Below, piece by piece: positions 61,145 to 64,000 of a DNA stretch of 64,000 bases (its first letter is position 1; each line of letters begins with the position of its first letter). Origin of the DNA: Arthrobacter sp. Leaf337. GTDB lineage: Bacteria; Actinomycetota; Actinomycetes; Actinomycetales; Micrococcaceae. The notes under the pieces were generated by a model. The model saw only the letters and a list, made by a program, of their open reading frames with translations. It was not told where the DNA came from and did not search any database. A program made the position numbers and the translations under genes. Location of the stretch: positions 62,295-126,294 of the forward strand of contig NZ_LMPC01000023.1 in NCBI RefSeq assembly GCF_001423745.1. Direction: 5' to 3'.

Positions 61145-61900
61145 TCACTCGGCTTCCAGTGCGGCCTGCACTTCGTCGCTCAGGTCTGCGTTGCTGTAGA
61201 CGTTCTGGACGTCGTCGAGCTCCTCCAGCGCGTCCACGAGCTTCATGAACTTCTTGGCGGCGTCGAGGTCCAGCGGCACCTCCATGGAAGGAACGAACTC
61301 TGCCTCATCGGTGTCGTAGTCGATCCCGGCGTCCTTGAGCGCGTCGCGGACAGCCTGGAGGTCCTTCGGGTCCGAGTGGATTTCGAAGGTGTCGCCGTTG
61401 TCCTTGACTTCTTCTGCACCGGCGTCGAGGACGGCCATCAGGACGTCGTCTTCGCTGAGCCCGTTCTTGGGCAGCGTAACGACGCCCTTGCGGGAGAAGA
61501 GGTAGCTGACGGAGCCAGGATCGGCGATGGTGCCGCCGTTGCGGGAAATGGCCAGCCGGACCTCGGAGGCAGCACGGTTCTTGTTGTCCGTGAGGCATTC
61601 GATCAGCAGCGCCGAACCCTGCGGGCCGCGGCATTCGTACATGATCTCCGTGTAGTCCACGACCTCGCCGGTGAGGCCGGCGCCGCGCTTGATGGCGCGG
61701 TCAATATTGTCGGCGGGGACCGAGGTCTTCTTGGCCTTCGTGACCGCGAGCTCCAGCCCGGGGTTGCCGGACAGGTCCGGGCCGCCCATCCGCGCCGCTA
61801 CTTCGATGTTCTTGATCAGCTTGGCGAACGACTTTGCCCGGCGGCTATCAAGGATGGCCTTCTTGTGCTTGGTCGTCGCCCATTTGGAGTGGCCTGACAT
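61145..61900 (-). CDS. YebC/PmpR-family transcriptional/translation-linked regulator
   Basis: The 251-residue protein is a full-length YebC family member: it starts SGHSKWATTKHKKAILDSRR, has the central GAGLTGEVVDYTEIMYECRGPQG region and the C-terminal alpha/beta domain ending in an acidic helix. Members bind DNA in some species, and more recent work links some to relief of ribosome stalling; the exact role in this organism is not shown. It lies three bases after pdxT and 34 before ruvC, the usual pdxT-yebC-ruvC order. Confidence 0.94.
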   Translation of the reverse strand: MSGHSKWATTKHKKAILDSRRAKSFAKLIKNIEVAARMGGPDLSGNPGLELAVTKAKKTSVPADNIDRAIKRGAGLTGEVVDYTEIMYECRGPQGSALLIECLTDNKNRAASEVRLAISRNGGTIADPGSVSYLFSRKGVVTLPKNGLSEDDVLMAVLDAGAEEVKDNGDTFEIHSDPKDLQAVRDALKDAGIDYDTDEAEFVPSMEVPLDLDAAKKFMKLVDALEELDDVQNVYSNADLSDEVQAALEAE

Positions 61901-61903
61901 GCT

Positions 61904-62614
61904 TTACGCTTCTCCTCTGATCATTCGAATAAACAGTTCGTGCACGCGCTTCTCCCCCGTCACTTCCGGGTGGAAGGAGGTGGCCAGCAGGTGGCCGGAA
62001 CGCACTGCAACAATTCTAGCCGTCCCCTGCAGGGCAGCCGCATGCGAAGCATGCGCCGGATCCGCGGGTTCCACCTGTGCCAGGACCTCCACGCCGGGGC
62101 CCACCCGCTCCACCCACGGACCGCGGATGAACACCGCGTGCACCGGAGCGACACCGGCGCCCGTGTCACTGAACTCAAGCCCCTTGAATTCGAGGTCGGT
62201 CTCAAACGATTCCCGCTGGCGGCCGAACGCGTTGCGGCGGACCGTGATGTCCAGGCCGCCGAACGTCTGCTGCGGATTGCCCGCCAGGTCGGTGGCGGGG
62301 TCCGCGATTTCGTCGGCGAGCAGGATCATGCCGGCGCAGGAGCCGTAGACGGGCAGGCCGTCGGCGATGAGCTTGCGCAAGGGGTCGGCGAGTTCAAAGG
62401 CCCGGGCGAGCTTGTCGATCGTGGTGGATTCGCCGCCGGGAATGATCAGGCCGTCGATGCCGTCAAGTTCGGATGGCCGCCGGATTCCGACGCCGGTGGC
62501 GCCGGTTGCTTCTGCCGCACGCAGGTGCTCCCGGAAGTCGCCCTGGAGCGCCAGGACACCGATTCGCAGGCCTGCGCCCGCGCGGGAATAGTCCGTGGAA
62601 GGGGGTTTGGTCAT
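61904..62614 (-). CDS. pdxT: Pyridoxal 5'-phosphate synthase glutaminase subunit PdxT
   Basis: PdxT supplies ammonia from glutamine to PdxS for vitamin B6 synthesis. The 236-residue protein is a class I glutamine amidotransferase: IGVLALQGDFREHLRA at the start, IPGGESTTI, nucleophile Cys in VYGSCAGMILLADE and the His-Glu dyad in TSFHPEVTGE. Start ATG 62614, because the open frame upstream belongs to the antisense of murT. PdxS is not within the window, unlike the pdxS-pdxT pair of many bacteria, so it lies elsewhere. It is divergent from murT with 90 bases between. Confidence 0.95.
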   Translation of the reverse strand: MTKPPSTDYSRAGAGLRIGVLALQGDFREHLRAAEATGATGVGIRRPSELDGIDGLIIPGGESTTIDKLARAFELADPLRKLIADGLPVYGSCAGMILLADEIADPATDLAGNPQQTFGGLDITVRRNAFGRQRESFETDLEFKGLEFSDTGAGVAPVHAVFIRGPWVERVGPGVEVLAQVEPADPAHASHAAALQGTARIVAVRSGHLLATSFHPEVTGEKRVHELFIRMIRGEA

Positions 62615-62692
62615 CCAATCAGCATAGTGCTCCCCATGGCCGGAGGCTTGCCGCACCCGGCCGGCCGGCCGGGTTCCATGCCGTGACTGGGA

Positions 62693-62698
62693 TATATT
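62693..62698 (+). promoter_or_regulatory. -10 element of a leaderless murT transcript
   Basis: TATATT lies just six bases before the murT ATG (62705), so the transcript would begin at or beside the start codon, as in many actinobacterial leaderless mRNAs. The -35 region is not convincing. No ribosome binding site is seen upstream of the ATG, which agrees. Confidence 0.55.
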
Positions 62699-62704
62699 CA
62701 GAGC

Positions 62705-63994
62705 ATGCTTTACTTCAGCGTTCCGCTCGGCAAGCTCGTCCGCCGGGTTTCCCGGCTCAGGGGCGGAGGCTCTGCCCTCCCCGGCCTCGTAGTGGAGAAA
62801 ATCGACCCCGGTTTCATGCAGCGGACGCTGTCCACGCTGCCCCTGGGTGTAGCCGTGGTCAGCGGGACGAACGGCAAGACCACCACCACCAAAATGGTGG
62901 TCGAGCTGCTGGAGAGCCAGGGGCTGAAGGTCTTCACGAACCGCACCGGAAGCAACTTTACGCGCGGAGTCGCCGCAGCCTTGCTGGGCGACGTGGACTG
63001 GCGGGGCCGGCTCGACGCGGACATCGCGGTGCTGGAACTGGATGAGGCGCACGCAGTGCACTTCGTCAACAGGGTTCCGCCGCGCTACAGCCTGTTGCTC
63101 AACGTGCTCCGTGACCAGCTGGACCGCTTCGGCGAGATCGACAAAACCGCCCAGCTCCTGCAGCACATCGCCTCCAAAACCACGGGAACGGTCGTCCTGA
63201 ACCGGGAGGATCCGCGCGTCGCCCGCATTGCGGACACCCTGGACGGACCCGAGGTCCGCTATTTCGGCCTCGACGATTCCCTGCTCAGCACGTTCCCGAA
63301 CGACGACGACCTCCGCGCCGGGCCCGGCAGCCCGGTGCCGGCGCTCCCCGCAAAGCCGCACGCCGACGTCGTGCTGCGCCGGGTGGGCACCGATGACGCC
63401 GATTTTGAGTACGACGGCGCCACGGTCACCACCGGGATGAAGCTCCGCGGCGTCTACAACATCTTCAACGCTGCAGCCGCGCTTGTCCTGGCACGCTGCA
63501 TCGCCGGGAACGGCGCCGCGCCGACGGATCATGACGGCTTGCTCAAGGCCCTGTCCGAGGTTGCGCCCGCCTTCGGCCGCGGCGAGAGCCTGGTGGTTGA
63601 CGGGCTGCCGCTGGACCTGGTGCTGGTCAAGAACCCCAGCGGCTTCCGGCTGGGCCTGAAGTCTTTCCCGGCCGGCGGCTACGCCACGATGGTGGCCATC
63701 AATGACAACTACGCCGACGGCCGCGACATGTCCTGGCTTTGGGACGTGGAGTTTGATTCCCTGCGTGAAGGCGGCGTGGACCAGTTGTCCGGTTCCCGGG
63801 CCTACGACATGGCCCTCCGGCTGCAGTACGACGAGGTGGCAATCGGCGCGGTGAACCCGGAGATCGCGCCGGCACTTGCCGCATTCATCCAGGGTGCCAA
63901 AGACAAGCCCAAGCGCATTTTCTGCACCTACACGGCAATGCTGGCCATCCGCCGCGAGCTGTCCAAAATCACCACAGTGGAGGTGGTCTCATGA
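62705..63994 (+). CDS. murT: Lipid II isoglutaminyl synthase subunit MurT
   Basis: MurT, with GatD, amidates the D-Glu of the peptidoglycan stem peptide on lipid II. The 429-residue protein is a Mur ligase type: the P-loop SGTNGKTTTTKM is at about residue 53, followed by TNRTGSNFTRGVAAALLGD and ELDEAHAVHFVNR, and the C-terminal DUF1727 half with VKNPSGFRLGLKSF and INDNYADGRDMSWLWD. The central zinc-ribbon region found in the staphylococcal MurT is not seen: only two cysteines occur in the whole protein, and they do not form CxxC pairs. ATGA overlap with gatD couples them. Confidence 0.95.
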   Translation: MLYFSVPLGKLVRRVSRLRGGGSALPGLVVEKIDPGFMQRTLSTLPLGVAVVSGTNGKTTTTKMVVELLESQGLKVFTNRTGSNFTRGVAAALLGDVDWRGRLDADIAVLELDEAHAVHFVNRVPPRYSLLLNVLRDQLDRFGEIDKTAQLLQHIASKTTGTVVLNREDPRVARIADTLDGPEVRYFGLDDSLLSTFPNDDDLRAGPGSPVPALPAKPHADVVLRRVGTDDADFEYDGATVTTGMKLRGVYNIFNAAAALVLARCIAGNGAAPTDHDGLLKALSEVAPAFGRGESLVVDGLPLDLVLVKNPSGFRLGLKSFPAGGYATMVAINDNYADGRDMSWLWDVEFDSLREGGVDQLSGSRAYDMALRLQYDEVAIGAVNPEIAPALAAFIQGAKDKPKRIFCTYTAMLAIRRELSKITTVEVVS

Positions 63995-64000
63995 GCCCGG
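63991..64000 (+). CDS. gatD: Start of GatD-type glutamine amidotransferase (cut by window edge)
   Basis: Only the ATG and the next seven bases are inside the window. The ATG overlaps the murT stop (ATGA). Since MurT always works with GatD, and the two genes are adjacent in Gram-positive genomes, GatD is the expected product; the sequence here cannot prove it. Confidence 0.5.

Noticed and set aside
61904..63532. 542-codon minus-strand frame as a long form of pdxT
   Set aside because: The first 306 codons are antisense to murT and cross the divergent promoter; the PdxT family starts at the ATG at 62614.

Overview
The window is high-GC actinobacterial DNA, most likely from the Micrococcaceae (Arthrobacter or Pseudarthrobacter type). 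This rests on the gene order, on GTG/TTG starts with overlapping stop/start codons, on the actinobacterial integration host factor, MurT/GatD and acVLRF1-type genes, and on overall protein character. Species cannot be fixed from the sequence alone.

Most of the window is a conserved housekeeping backbone, nearly all on the minus strand. 1-12.2 kb holds a long pyrimidine/nucleotide operon read pyrR-pyrB-pyrC-(PH-like membrane protein)-carA-carB-pyrF, followed by mihF-gmk-rpoZ-coaBC-metK. The pyrR leader carries a PyrR-binding-loop motif next to the ribosome binding site, pointing to translational feedback. 12.4-13.7 kb is a convergent PrsW-type protease. 13.8-25.8 kb continues with ruvX-mltG-aroE-aroC-aroK-aroB-(TPR protein)-efp-nusB, fed by alaS, two small membrane proteins and rpsD. 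26-28.7 kb holds a cupin gene, rarA and a divergent VLRF1-type release factor.

28.7-44.5 kb is accessory DNA lying between rarA and aspS, two genes that usually sit close together in actinobacteria. It has two modules. The first (28.99-36.46 kb, plus strand) is a surface-glycan locus: a secreted copper-radical oxidase of the galactose oxidase/GlxA family with two extra N-terminal modules, an Excalibur-domain protein translationally coupled to it, a processive family 2 synthase of HAS/NodC/CslA type, a GT-C membrane glycosyltransferase, and a GT2-GtrA fusion. This layout resembles the Streptomyces cslA-glxA idea but adds a lipid-linked-sugar branch; it is the best candidate here for an undescribed system. 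The second (36.6-43.7 kb) is a catabolic module: an IclR regulator with a palindromic operator, two KstD-like flavoprotein dehydrogenases, an SDR, a Dabb protein and an MHS-type transporter. A truncated helix-turn-helix remnant separates the modules and a 13-bp tandem repeat overlaps the iclR stop codon.

44.5-64 kb returns to the backbone: aspS, an APC permease, hisS, a membrane-anchored cyclophilin, a DUF349 protein, an AbiEi-like orphan, the bifunctional rel gene, secF-secD-yajC, ruvB-ruvA-ruvC, yebC, pdxT, and divergent murT with the first codons of gatD. The ruvC-ruvA gap contains a LexA-box-like site, a terminator-like hairpin and a 10-base sequence complementary to the ruvA ribosome binding site. 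No rRNA, tRNA, CRISPR array, phage or insertion sequence was seen.
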